Of a stretch of 64,000 bases of DNA, positions 38,901 through 53,532 are shown in pieces. The notes under the pieces are model-generated. The model was not told where the DNA came from and did no database searches. It was given only the letters and a program-made list of their open reading frames with translations. Position 1 is the first letter of the stretch; every line of letters starts with the position of its first letter. This stretch comes from Bolinopsis microptera (lineage: Eukaryota; Ctenophora; Tentaculata; Lobata; Bolinopsidae), in contig NC_087080.1 in assembly GCF_026151205.1 (NCBI RefSeq), forward strand, positions 11,951,837-12,015,836, written 5' to 3'. Both the position numbers and the translations under genes were made by a program.

Positions 38901-41900
38901 CCTATTGACAGGTAATGTTCAGATCTCCTGTTGTCTGCTACCAAACCTCTGTTTACGTGCATTAGTAACCAATCAAACAGGTAGGTGTACAGGGACTTAG
39001 CTAGCGTATCACGTGTTGCAGTGGCCTGGGGTGGTGGTTTGTTGGTCTTCAAGGGTTCAATAATATAATATTGTATTTATTAATAATTAACTGGAGAAAG
39101 ACGTGAAATGATACTCAGTCATTCTTTAGTAAGCTCTATTTCAAAAAAGAGAAGTATGTTCAACTCACATCGACCCTCTTATAATGAGTTACGAACTGCT
39201 CGCCCCTTGCAAACGACTTCTTAGTAGTAAGAGCTTCCTTCAGCAAATCAGCATTGACAGACAGTAACTTAGCCACAGTATCCAGAGCTCCCTTATCTGT
39301 GATCACCACACACTCCTCGCTCGTTCGGATGTTGTTGGCTTGTTTGAATGTGATGTTACCGATATGCAGGATCGCTGATAACACTTTGAAAATGCTGAAA
39401 TGATGTCGTAAAAGTAACCTCATCAAGTAATATTATTCAGTGGTAGCATGTTAAACAGTGTACGCAGTTTAAACCGTGAAAAATATTCAATTGCGTTATA
39501 TTGCTTGAAAATAAAGCATCTCTCTAACTTTTTCTGCAGCTCCTCAGAAATCCCGACCATATTCATGGATCGTTTGAGCTTGATAAAACCGCCGTGATCG
39601 TCCATACCATCGACCGTGACAACACTCTGAGATATTTATAGCGTTATCATGAGATGGGTAATCGATACACATGCCAGACATAGTGACATATCAGGTATAT
39701 ATTACACTCTTATATCACATATTCTTTGTCATTGGTGCTTTGGTGGGCTTCGAAATCCAGTAATCAGTTGAGTGTGTACGCGCGGCTCAAGCGCGCACGC
39801 AGTGGATGATAACAGTTGTAACCTGCGAAGGAAAAGAAGCAAATTTTGCTAGTACTTTTGGGTCTTAAATGGGTCTCCAAAGAGTCGCACAGCATCGATT
39901 TTGGATCCAAAATGGTCGATTACCCAACTTAGAGATGTCAGAAGAGTAATCGACCTGTTGGGAATCTTTTGTAACCAAGAATATTGGTCTTCTCGCATAT
40001 TTTCTAGAGTTACAAACAATTTAAAACTTTTTGCTGCATTTTTTGCTCAATACGTAACATCGATGTCTCAAAAGATCCATTTAAGATCTGATTGCACCCA
40101 CATTATCAATGTTCCAGCTTACATATGCAATACCATCACATTTTCAACACTTTACAAGAACCCGTCGACGTTTTTACTTCATAACAACAACGTGAGATTC
40201 ACACTCAGACCTGAGTTTAGTCATTTTCCGATACGAGATTGGGGACGGGTTCTATAAACAAACAAACAAACAAACACAACGTGAGATATTCTGCTAAAGG
40301 AGCAGATTGTATTTCAAATATTGCAGACTTTCTGACGCGACTATTGACACACACACGCACACACACGAATAGATCAACAACTGCAAACATAGAACCTTTT
40401 GTTTATGATCCCAGTTAAAAGCTCGTAAATATTTGTTTTTTGTTTCTGCTTACAAAGAAATCATCACAAAATTGTTAAACCTTGGCGCAGCGCCAACCAA
40501 TCAGCCGTATTTAATAATACGCCACTAGAAAAAGCTAGTGTGGATAATAAGAGGAGAGGGAGAAGAATCACCATAACTGTAATGTGGTGAAAACATACAC
40601 GCAACAGTGGAATATACACGGCTTTTCTGGGCGTGGGAGAGGCGGGATTTTTAGAGAGTATTTGTGGAGAAATCTTAGATGAGAGTTAACTTTAATAACT
40701 TATTGCGAGTGGAAACTGAACAAGGTGTTGTGTGAATGTATACTATAACTAGTAGTATAACTATTGTAGCTACTGTAATATTGTGTATTTTGGCTTTGTG
40801 ATATATCGGCACTGCACTTTATAGAGCGACTTGGAGTCAAGTGTTTGAACGTTTTACATGGTTGTTAAAGAGCGCTAATGTTATTTCATAGAAAGTAGTG
40901 ATAATGAAGGATTTAAACTTGAATTTAAACTTAATAATGGCGTTTATTTAATCACGTGACACAAAATATGTGCACAGTTGTTATCTCAGTTACCTGATTT
41001 AGGTAGTTGAATCCAGAAACAGGTTTCAGGTCTATTTCATCATACAGTGGTTTGTTGCAGCCCGCCAGTAGATAATAAAACACGTGGTAACTCCTGAAAT
41101 GGTAACAAATATGTTGAAAATTTGCCACGAAATACGACTATATGTAGAAAACTGTTAAAATATCCATTAAAAATAAAAACATATACAGTCGGTGGACATC
41201 CCGTAACATTGATACTAAGAATTTAAAATTTGGTTACCACTTCTGCACACCAACTTTTTAATCTTGATACTCACCATGCCCACAGTAAACAAAGTTCACT
41301 AGTATCCAACCACATCAATCAAATTCAATCATTCTCAAAGTAAAATTACTCCACACGACTCCGCACTGTTTACAATTTTATATTTAGTAGCTTTCATACT
41401 TTCTGTGTTTTTTTTCTACAGAAGTCACGTTCACATTTAAGAAAGACTAATTGTACTACTGAGAATCCCTCCAAGCCCTAATTTCTCAGAACCCTTCTAA
41501 CGAACAGTAGAATCTCTTCAACACGAGCCCACTAAAGGCACACTCTCAGTGCTAAGAGTGGGGTCTACAGGATATTATATTGTTACATTGCTAACGTAGA
41601 ACCTTTTCCAGAACAATTCCTTTTCCAGAAGAATTCATTTTCCATATAAGAGCCTTTTCTTTGTCGCAATAAACGGGATCACTTCAAATTTTGCCCCAGA
41701 AACATTACAGCTATGCGACTAATAAATATGTTCCGATTCGGATATTACACGTATACATAAGAATGTTACTAGGACAGTGGGTTTCACACGCTTGGAAGGC
41801 CCAGGCTCACGTACAGCCGTGTTCCTAATTGATATTGGCCGAGTGGCTAGTGGCCTATCTCAAATTACTTGTAAATCTCATGCTTTACTGAGCTCGGTGT

Positions 41901-44900
41901 GGCCTGACTCCAAAATCTCAAAGTTTGAGCTAGCCATACAGTTGAAGCGAGAAAGGGAAGGAACTTAATTGGTTATTACAATTTAACTCATTCATTAAAC
42001 CATTTTACAAGATAACTACAATCTCTACCAGATTTATGTATTTATAGATACTAGATTAAGCTAGGTGGAGATATTACGCTACTAGCTAGGTTACTGGTGG
42101 AGATATTAAGCTAGGTGGAGATATTAAGCTAGGTGGAGATATTAAGCTAGCTGCTATAATATTATGACATCGCTGATCGCCCAACAGTAAAGGTGAAATT
42201 TGTGCGAGTCAATCACCAAAACGTTATTGTCAAATATACACGCTCAATACAGTAGCCCGGCTTACTACAAGTATAGCGTAACCATGGTGACCTGCATTTT
42301 AATGGACCTATTGTGCTAATATATCTGCATTATTTGCAAGATTATTGTGTCAGCAGTTAGCTTACCTTTCTTTGCTAGAGATATTGGTGATCCGCGACAT
42401 CTCTAGAAGGTATTTCTCTATCACAGCCCTGGAATGTTATAATGATTATTTGATTATTTGATTATTTGATTATTTGATTAACTTGGTGATTGATTAATTG
42501 TATATTGAATGGACTCGAGTTGAACGTGATCAACGTGAATGATATAGATGACGGGAACCGAAATTTTTATCTTCTAATTCCCCGAGTGTAAACATAATTC
42601 AAAGTAAAATTCCAAACAATTACAGTAAGATATCTAGTCAAGATTTTGGCAAATCTCCAGAACACAAATCACGAAAATTTACTGAAATATAACGGGGAGA
42701 AAACGATTTTTCACACAGAATTGGTAAATATAATTTAATTTTCAGGGAGGTAAAAGTTTAGGTTGACATAGAAATTACACCGACGTTCAAAATAAGAAAA
42801 TACCGCTAATACTTGTGCACTGTTGTCTCAAATCTATTAAAATTGTACGGAATGCTAAAATTGAGTGGTATGCTGTTTAGGAGTCACACAGAATGGCGGC
42901 GATAATATTCCTACTATTACATTTCGTGGGGTACACTAGGACCCTGAAAACCTGTTATTATTCATTGAGTTATTTTAACTAACTTAGCTGTAGATCGAAT
43001 TTTCTAGAAGAAATGTACAGCCTGGGGAGTTGGGAGAGGTTTTATATATCACAGTTCTTATTAAATTCCAGCACAGGAACCTATAATGGTATTGTGTGTG
43101 TGTGTGTAATGAACTTTAACTTACATACGCAATATATTGACTTATAAATTATATACGGAACATATTACGGAATGTCATGTGTTTAGTAAGGAGAATGTAT
43201 GGAAATAAGTTCCATGCGTAGTGTGAAGTTTATGGTGTATTCAAATTTTTAGTTTGTTACTTGTGAAGTACTGAAATGTGTAGTGTAAGTATGTAAGACA
43301 GTGGTTGTCATGGTAACGGTTGCTATGGTGATAACACGTACCCATGCACAGAGCCATCCTGTCTATACTCCAGTTGTATAAATCGTCCGAATCTACTGGA
43401 GTTCTTGTTACGTAACGTCTGTGCGTTTCCAAACGCCTGGAAATAAATATTGTTAGCGGTAAATTAGTTAATTCCTGTGAGAAATAACATATTAATAAAC
43501 TAATTACATCAGCAAAAATACGGTACTAATTTAATTGTTTTGTGTTAGAATTGGAACATCCGTTTGCCCGAAGTGCAGTGAAAATAAGATAATAAAGTTA
43601 TATAACGTTCTGAGTACAATTTTGTAACTACGCCACAATTACTACAGTAGCACACGGCATTAAAACCTTATAATGTTGAACTGATAACATCTTACCGGAA
43701 ACAAACCCTGAACATCTCCTTCACTACATTGATAAAGTAAACTTTCTGGTTTCTTATGTACATAACATAATCTCATTGTGAATAACAAGAATATTCAACT
43801 ACATATTCAACGCATCTTAGGTATAATAATTCGTACACATTTACATACATCTTTTCCATTTACTGCTCACATTAAGTATTTACTGAAACTACTATAATAG
43901 TATATTATAAGCCAACTTTAAGACGGGAGAACAATGAAACTAGCTACACGGTTTATTCTACTCAGGGTTGGAGTTGTGCCAAGTCGGCAATAACAGTGTA
44001 TCACTGATTGTAACAGTATCGCAATATATTGACTCTTCTCATTATGATTAGTTTAATATTTACATCTTAACGGGCCACGGGAATAGGATTAAATCCAACG
44101 GACATTAAATGAAAATTACACTGGAAAATAATCCGGACGTGAAACAAACTTGCAATTTAGTTACAGAAAACCTATAATATTTGATAAAGATAAGCTCACA
44201 AGGCATTGCTAAGATTGGCACCGACTTATCTGCAGGACATGTTTAGGTACTCACATCATGGTCACACATTGAAACTAATTGTACCATATTTTAACTCTAA
44301 GTTTGGTGAGTGTATCTTCTCTGTGGTGGCTCAAAAGATCTACAATCGTCTGCCTGATACCATTTCATCAGCTCAATCATTGGAATCATTTAAAGCTCTT
44401 CTAAAACTTTTCTGTTTCAACTGCCCCTTCATGAACTTGATCGATAATTTATTTTAGTCAATATTGGTATTCGATTTTTACATACAGTATCATATTCTGT
44501 CATTAGACTAAGCGATATATTTTCAAGCATACATTACCAGTCCTTATTTTACTCAAGTACTTTTCTGGGATGTTTAGATTAAACACTTGCACTGCTGAGT
44601 ATAAGTTTTATCTTAAAAGTGGTGTTATTAATCTTCAATTTATTATTGTTAGTTACAGAATAAGATGTAAGTTAAAGCATAATATATATTACATAATAGA
44701 ATATCTATAATTAGATCTAAGTACCTCCAGCAGTTCCCCAGCTCCAAGAATAGACTGAGCAAGGGTCCGTGTGGTGGAATGTTTGTTCTGTGTTGTAGTC
44801 AGCCAATGTATTATGTGACGTGTGGTCTCTGTTTTACCTGATCCTGACTCACCGGAGATCACCATACACTGAAATTATTTAATGTTAGAATTAAATTAAT

Positions 44901-47900
44901 GTTAGGATTAAATTAATTTTGAAATTTGTTGAAATTCTAAATTGAAATAAATCATGATTAGATCTAGTGACTGAGTCCATGAAATTCAATCAATCGTTCA
45001 CTGAAAAAATTATTGTAATTATAGAATTTAAAACATTTAACCAAACTAAGGTGGTCACATAATAATGTAACAAAGTGATAAAATTATGACAGTTTGGGTT
45101 TCTATTTCACTTCATATGTTCACTTAATTTCCAAGTACATTAATCAGGAGCTGATAGATAAATCAGGTACTCCGTAATTTGAACCTCGCACAAGATAACA
45201 ACATTATGTTCTACCGTAAAGTAGACTTCTTTCAAAGTACATTGATTTTTCTACACAGTAAGGAGCAATAAAAATAAGACTAGCGAGAAATACAGATCAA
45301 AATACAGATCAAAATTCAAATATCAGATAGCAGCGTTGTGTTTTACCCACTACTTTAGTATAACTAATGATGTAACGTATATAAAGATGTAAGAGGTACA
45401 TCAACTCATTGATGATGACTGGAGACGGATGCCTATATGTCTGTGACCTTAACAAATTATCAAATTAGAAGAAAAGTGTCTGTGTCAATGTCTCTTAAAG
45501 CCTCCTAAAGCAGCATGACAACATTGGCCGTGACAAGACTCATCCAATATTAGGGGGATATAAGTTATTCAGTTTAACATTAACAACGTCATTTCTCCAG
45601 CTCGTCATCAGAGGATTCTGCAGAAGGTAAGCTCCAAGACTGAAATATTTGCTTTGGCCCGGTCCAGATGCGTCATTGTTAGCAAGGCTTCCCAGTAACC
45701 AGGCACTGTACTACTGTAAAATAGTTCTTCTCAGTTACGAGCTATTCCTGGTACAGTTACGATATATCGGAGTACTACACCATGCCCACCAGTAAAGGTT
45801 GACACTGCTGACATTACAGTTTCTCTAGATTTAGAGACATGATATTGTAACCTAGGTAACTTAACCATGGTAACCTATTTAGTAACCTATTTAGTAACCT
45901 ATTTAGTAACCTAGATGGTAACCTTGGTAATATAGCGTTACCCCACAGCCCCATGATAACTTGTACTCAAGCCAGCCAATAGCAATGTGCCAACGTGACT
46001 TATCACCAGATCGCTAACTATTTTCCGGCTTGAACAGGCCTAGGAATGCCAAAAATCCTTCAAATTCCATCAAAATATTTTCACCTTTGTCGTTCATACT
46101 GAATATTTCGTCATAGCTAGCCGATGTTGGGATCTTAGCTGCGAACAATAGTTGGAATTTATAACGACCCATAACAATGAGAACAGCTTAGTTTATATAA
46201 TAGCGTGTGTTTCTATTATGAGCGAATATCTATTTAGTTAACAATGAGCCTTCAATATTATCAGTTCATTAGTCTTTACTTGCACTAAGTAGGTGTGTAC
46301 AAAAATGTAATCAAATAAAATTTATTTAAATAATTATTATCACAATTTAGTATAGTACTGCACTGTAATGGAGGGACTATTGGATTATTTGTAGTGTGCT
46401 GTAGTAATACTATACCACACTGTACTATAATAGTATGCGGGTGCTGAACATGACAACAAGCCAGTACTGAACTAGTACAGTTAATCAGAGTAATTCCTGC
46501 AGCTTGAGTTGCACTATTAGAGACACCTTGCATAGGTGAGAGTTAGTGTTATACTAACTCCTAGTGTTACTTCAGTAAGATACTCTGTATACACACCAAC
46601 AGAGGATGGAGGGCAACTGTGTATTGTACAGTTGTGAACTGTTATTTCATGTTTAGCCACTGAGTCTGTTTGTAGTGTTTTATACAGTGTTATAAAGTGT
46701 TATAACGTGTATTATAGGTGAACTGTGATATTGGGCGGCCAGTCGTTATATTTCATGCTGAACTGTGACAACATACAGTATACACATTACAGTTACATAT
46801 TATATAGTCATGTTTATGAAGGGCTAAGTGTGGACAAATGATGTGCATACATATTTTATATGTAATAGTATAAGCTGCGGTTAAATATGCCGAAAAGAAT
46901 TCAATATATCACAGGGAATAGTTATTTTGATATCGAGGTTTTCATGTTGGTTGAAAAGCTATGGAAACAGGTACGTGACCCGTATGTAGCTGCTATAAAA
47001 CTGGTATGTAACAGGTATCTAGATAAATCTGTTTATTTTGCATCATCATCTGCATGAAGTTTACTATTATTTTATCCAAATCAGCGGTTCTGCAATCTTA
47101 CCGCATAATCACCGCAAAATTGCATATATTTACCAATTACATGATCACATATTTTAATTGCCATTTTACAATTTGTTCCAAGACATTCCAACCCTGCTCT
47201 GTCGCCATATATATACACAAGGCCAGTAAAAAATACGGAGGAACGCCGCAGGAATTTCCAAAACTCGGGGGTAATTATAACAATGTTGAGATGTGCAACT
47301 CATTAACATACGTGAGGAACACTAATATGCAATTAACATTTCTAAATATTTGGAATATCTCTCCGTACAAATATAAATATATCGTGCAATCTGCGCTAAA
47401 AATAGTACTACAACTAGCTTGTTTTATCCAAATTAGACAACTACAAGCTCCAATTTGTGTAATATCACCAAATTTTAGCCGGGTCGGAATTAAAACTACC
47501 TTTGGCAGAGTGAGAACAGTATTCTAAGAGTGTAATAAAGTGTAATACAGCGGGAATGTAGCTTCAGCAGTTCAGGTGATTCCTGAAAACTTTCTTAATA
47601 CTTCTGCTAGTACAACTGCTGCTGCTGTGCGGATATTTATAATAGTAGTATAACTGTGTGGGTATAATACTTCTGAGGGGGGAGGGGGGAGGGCCAGGGG
47701 GGGCCATGCCCATTTGACCAAATGCTGAGGAATAAATGGGCAAAATGGGCATCAAAATCGAAAAATCAAACAAATTACTATTTCTGATACCAAACTCTAT
47801 TGAGCTGAAATAAAGCTGTACTCGTTAATATTAATAAGAGGATGATGATGTTTATTTTCATCACAAATCAAGTTTTAGCTGTTTTTAGGGCTTTACCCAA

Positions 47901-50900
47901 AATGCAAAGCCTTAAAATAGCAATGCCCATCGATGCCTATTGCCTATTTGACCAAAAGTTGAGGAATAATTGATGGGCAATGGGGTTGCTTCAATTACTA
48001 CAACTTACTTACTTGTATTACATACGCCAAATTTGTAGACTCCATCTTCCCTAGCATTAAACACCTTATATTACTCATAAAAATTCTGTAGAAATTACAT
48101 TAGCATTTTCAGAAACCCCCTCGATTCCGACACGTTATATGAACCTGTATTATAGTAGCTCAAGCTACTATAACTGTGCGGATATAAACTGATACTGTTA
48201 TTGTCGATGCTGACTGAGGGGAGGTGATGTAAGGTTATTGTAATAATCCGTTTTCTATTTCTTAAATTAGGGTTCATTCATTTTAATTTAGTAGGAAAAT
48301 CTCTTCTTATATTGCAGACATTTTAGGGAATTTTTACCCCACCGACCAATAAACATTTGCACCTGTCAAACAACACTATCTAAATATCGAACTCCGCAAT
48401 TCTATAGTTCTAGTGTTACGCTTCTGTAACACTAGTGCAACACTGCTGTAACGCTACTGTAACACTACTGTAACGCTACTGTAACGCTACTGTAACATTA
48501 CTGTAACGCTACTGTAACGCTACTGTAACGCTACTGTAACGCTACTGTAACGCTTCTGTAACGCTACTGTAACGCTACTGTACGCGTACATTGCGCAGTT
48601 TACCGGGGTTATTAATCGTACACAAGTAAGATGTGCAGCACAGTGTTGAGTGTACACATCACAGTATATAGACTGTATATAGTATTACTGTAATAGCCTT
48701 ACTAATCGCAGTGTATTTAACTTCAGAGTGACTGGAGATCTGGAGAGGGTGTGTTTAGGCTTATATTCTGAAGTGAAGATTTTAAAATTCGGGACAAATT
48801 GAAAAGCTGCTGGAGTCACGATTTATAACTAGATGACAGGAAAATCCCCATATTTCATACATAGAAAATATTAGACAGGTCACAAGACAGATTTGGGAAA
48901 TAACGACTTCTGTGATCTTTCGTTAAACTATGTTTCTTTTCTCGAGAGAAATTTCGATTATTATTCCACCCACTTATGCTTGTGACAGTGTGTCAGTTTC
49001 GAATCTGAGCAAAATATTGCCTTATATGGGCATAGGACCAGTCTGGGCAAATCGTAACCCAGATTGATCATTTACAACCTGAGAACCACTCGGAATCAGT
49101 TTTATCCGGTACAACATTTAGGTTTCATTGGCTGACTTATAACTAACCTCTGCTAAGGTCACCGATTTAACCAGTGACATGTGACAGTGACGTCAGACAT
49201 GTGACACTGTGACAGTGACGTCAGACATATGACACTGTGTCAGTGTAGTCAGACACTGTGACGACCAGTTCCCCAATACCAGTCACCAGTAAACTCAGGA
49301 GGACATGTCACATATGCTCACATGTCATATTATAATATGCGGGGATATACACTTGAGTGTAAATTAGGGTTGCCATTATCGGTACCAAATTTTTTATCGC
49401 GATAATCGATAATTTTTTGGCAGTATCGAGATAGCCCGACCACTGGTCCGCGGACCACTGTCCGCGGACCACTGTCTACCAGATCATATTACTGTATAAT
49501 AACAGTATCCCCTGAATCAAGCAACAGGTGTTTGTGAATAGTTGATTGGTTACCAGATCATATGAATGGTATGTATGGTATCTTGGATGCAATTAGTTAC
49601 GACTAGCATAATTAATTGTAGCGTAGTAAATTACTGGATCAAACTATTGATTACGATTCAAATGTGGTCTCTCGGATATAATTAGTTACGAATAATATTG
49701 ATTGCTCAATGAAATAAATGATTACGATTAAAATGTGGTATATAAGTCGTTCGTTTTTGGTGAAGTATTATCAGTTGCCATCATCAACAACAACAACTAT
49801 TCCAATTCCTGACATGGTACTCTTCTGTCTAATGGACGAAATTAATGGACCCACCGCCTCCCTAGAGAATGCTAGAGACTTCCTATTCCAGAAAAACCTC
49901 CTAAAGAGCTCCATGTCCTGTCCTAGGTGTAATGCATCTATGTCCCTGGTTCCCTGCTCGTCCTCGAATACTGTTATTATACAGTAATATGATCTGGTAG
50001 ACAGTGGTCCGCGGACAGTGGTCCGCGGACCAGTGGTCGGGCTATCTCGATACTGCCAATTTTTTCAAAATTATCGCGATAATATCGGTTATCGGCGATA
50101 AATTTGACAATATAATTGAAGTAATATTTGTATGCACTCTGCATACTTGAATTATGCTCATGTGTTATGTTGCATCTTGTGATGATTACTTTGTTAAAGA
50201 ATCAATTGCAATATTGCCCTTTTATTTAACAAGCCCATATTTCATACTCATAGACAAAATATGTTCTTAAAGACTTATTGCTTCTAGCAAAATTTAAAAA
50301 AGAAATCAGCATATGCACGACGTATTTATTTGATAGTATCAGTTTCCTGCCTGTTAGCTGTGAACAGATCTATCTCCCGAGCAAGGGTATCTGTCCTTGC
50401 TACCGTAGTCGAATCGCTGCCCTAATGTAGGTCTGATAATTCTTTTGTCAGCGGGATAGGATTGGAATCTGGCATCTGAAGTTGTAGGAGTCCAACGATA
50501 CGAAGTGAAGGTTCTTTCTCTTGGCATATCGTGTACGTAGCTTATCGAGAAGGGTTCGAGAAAGTGGCGAGTCTTATATTTCAGATATCTTCTAGCTTTA
50601 CTTGCTGTCAATAAACTAAATAATCACTTCTGCTTGAGCGAGCTTGCTGTCTCTTTTACACAAAGACTCAGTTACAATCTTGAACGGTGCGAGAGTCTTG
50701 GTAATGTCTTTAGCTAACTCAGTCTCTTCTACATCCAGTTTTAGATTGCCTAGCTCCAAGTCATCTAAAATTCTGTGCACTGCATAAGTTATCCGGTCAT
50801 ATCTCTCCAACATACTGCACAGCGAGCTCCAACGGGTTTTGTAGTTTCGTTGCAGTCTGAGTTCCTTTTCGTGCAATTCAACAAACAACAATAACTACGT

Positions 50901-53501
50901 CTGACCATACTACCTCCAAGTTACCTACTAGATGCGATAACGCAACATTTCAATGTTCACTTCCACAAATTCATACACACTACACAGTACACACTACACA
51001 GCACGTCAGCAGACCATCACACTGAAAATTATGCTAGCACTGAGTTTTAACTTAACAAACAGAGAAATAGATTCGAAAAATATGTTGAATTTTGGCCATT
51101 TTACCCTTTAAATAAACATTTGTTGATTATCGCGATAATTCTCGAAAATTATCGCGATAATCGATAACGATTTTTGGGAAATTATCGCCGATAATTATCG
51201 GCCGATAATATCGGTTGGCAACCCTAGTGTAAATGTGTAGATTACAGGGTCGGGTGTAAGAGTGTAACACTTCGTTGAGGGGGGACTGTGCTAGCTGTTT
51301 GTCACACCACCAGGGGGGCGGAGGGGGGGAGGGGGGCAGAGAGTTGCGCGCCGACTATTCGTTAGCAGTCAGTGCAGTGGATTGTTAGGATAAAACCCTT
51401 GACAACAAATTCAGGAATAAGGGATTGTAAGTGGTTGTATCTGATTTGGAGGGATCATATTAGTAGAGTTGATCCTCATTTGCTTACTATTATCTCACGT
51501 GCTTTTAATTTTATTAGAGAATGCCTGTTTTATATTTTGAACTTTAAAAAGTCACTCAGTGTTGAATTATAAGTTACTGAAAGTGTTAAAAGTATTCTCT
51601 AGAACTCCTTTTATCAGAACATCTCCCCGACCAAGTTCCAGTTCAATAGATTGCACGTGGGCGGTCGTTACAGCAACTCTCCCATTTTGAGCTAGCCACC
51701 ACGTCCATTACAGTAACTAACAGTAAGAACAGACCTTTTAACTCATTACACCAAAGGAGACCGCAATCAGGGAATAACAAAGCAGGTTATTGATGTTTTA
51801 CTATTTTCCTACTCCCTTTTCATAGTTTATATTCTTATTAGTAGTGGAGTCTAGATAGTTCCCGAACAGTTTAGAAAATTTTCGAACAATATTCCAACTT
51901 TTCATCTAGAATTAAAACAAACTCGTCGTATTATGGAGCCAGGGAGTGGACTGGTTACACCTGGTTAAAAAGCTTCCATCCCATTACATAATATCCAATA
52001 AATGTAAATGATTTGTAGTGTTGTAATATAGCTGTCAACTACAAGGTACTCTATAAGCAAAAATACCTCAATTTTCAATAAACTTGAGAGTAACTGTCAT
52101 GTTACAATTATTACTGTACAATGTACAATAAATAAGTTATGCGATTATTAACGTAGAGTCTCATTGTTTATAAGTACTCTGTACTGATTAGGGAATATTA
52201 AGTTGGTTTACTGCAGAGTAAAGAAGAGGAAGTATTATTGTGTATAGTATAACTAATATTACATTATAATATAACTAATATTATACTATAACAATTTATT
52301 ATCATAATACACATAACTATGTTAAAATCTAGGCGCAAATTTCTTCAGAATATTCCTAAAATTCGAGTCCTATTTTAAGATTCACTGAAGCGGAGTCTCC
52401 AACAAAATGTTTATGAAACTCTGAAGCAACTTATTTTAGGGTTGTAGGAACTAACTACAAACTTTTGGAGTAGGTACTGCTGTACGCCCCTCAACATTGC
52501 TGCGGTGTAAGACAAATTAGCGGTACTTCTCAGACTTCAATACCCTTTCTGTATTATTAGAGCTTCCTTCTTAATTACATAAGTTCAGGGCCATTTCAAG
52601 GTAAACAGCATAACTTCTAAAAATAGATAAGAGTATACTTGACTCCTGTTGTTGGCTGTACACTCAGTTATATTGTGTTAGTCTATGTTCTGGTTAAAAT
52701 GATCTGTGAAACAGTGTTCCCAATAACTACTCAATCTCAAGATCTGTGATGCTACTATTGCTGACTGAATGCTAGGTGTATCCAACCTTAAACCCAGCAA
52801 CAACTGCTACACGCTACTACAACACTACAACACTACTACACACTACAGACTACTACAACACTACAACACTACTACAACGCTAGGGGGGGAGCCAAGTGGA
52901 TATTTGTAGATATTTGTAGATTAATGTAGAATGGATAATCCACGAAAAAAGTGGATGACATTCTACAAATTTATACATTTATCTCCAAAAATTCAGTAGA
53001 ATTTCTGGGCACAAATTTTAGATTACATTTTTTGTAGATAAATGTAGATATTTGTAGATTATTGTCAATGGATAATTCACGAAAATTCTACAAATTCTAC
53101 AAATTTATACATTTATCTCCAAAAATTCAGTAGAATTTCTGGGCACATATTTGAGAAATACATTTTTTGTAGATAAATGTAGATATTTGTAGATTATTGT
53201 CAATGGATTTATGGATAATTCACGAAAAAAGTGGATGACATTATCCAAATATCTACAAATATCCACTTGGCCCCCCCCCCCCCCCCCCCCCAACGCTACT
53301 ACCCCACAAACATGTTTCTAAATAACAATATTACACATAACTTAGTCAGCCACTACTATTGGGTACCAGGTGTATTACCTATATATTATTGTGAATAAAC
53401 TTGTAAGGCGTTAGTGCTGAGATCTGCCCTCAGAAGTAGAACCTTCCTTTACAATGCCACTACACTGTGAAGAGCCCGTGAGATGTGAGGTAGATGTCAT
53501 T

Positions 53502-53532
<31 letters not shown>

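Noticed and set aside
46285-46533. 82-codon minus-strand ORF
   Set aside because: Low-complexity, no supporting signals.
47054-47527. 157-codon plus-strand ORF starting MKFTIILSK
   Set aside because: AT-rich codons, no clear signal peptide cleavage, no splice partners and no recognised motif; most likely chance, though it is the longest non-repeat ORF in the giant intron apart from the LINE.
49419-50057. Interpretation of the inverted repeat as part of the hAT ends
   Set aside because: A direct 8-bp AATTTTTT repeat flanks the 90-bp arms, and the arms lack the hAT subterminal motif.
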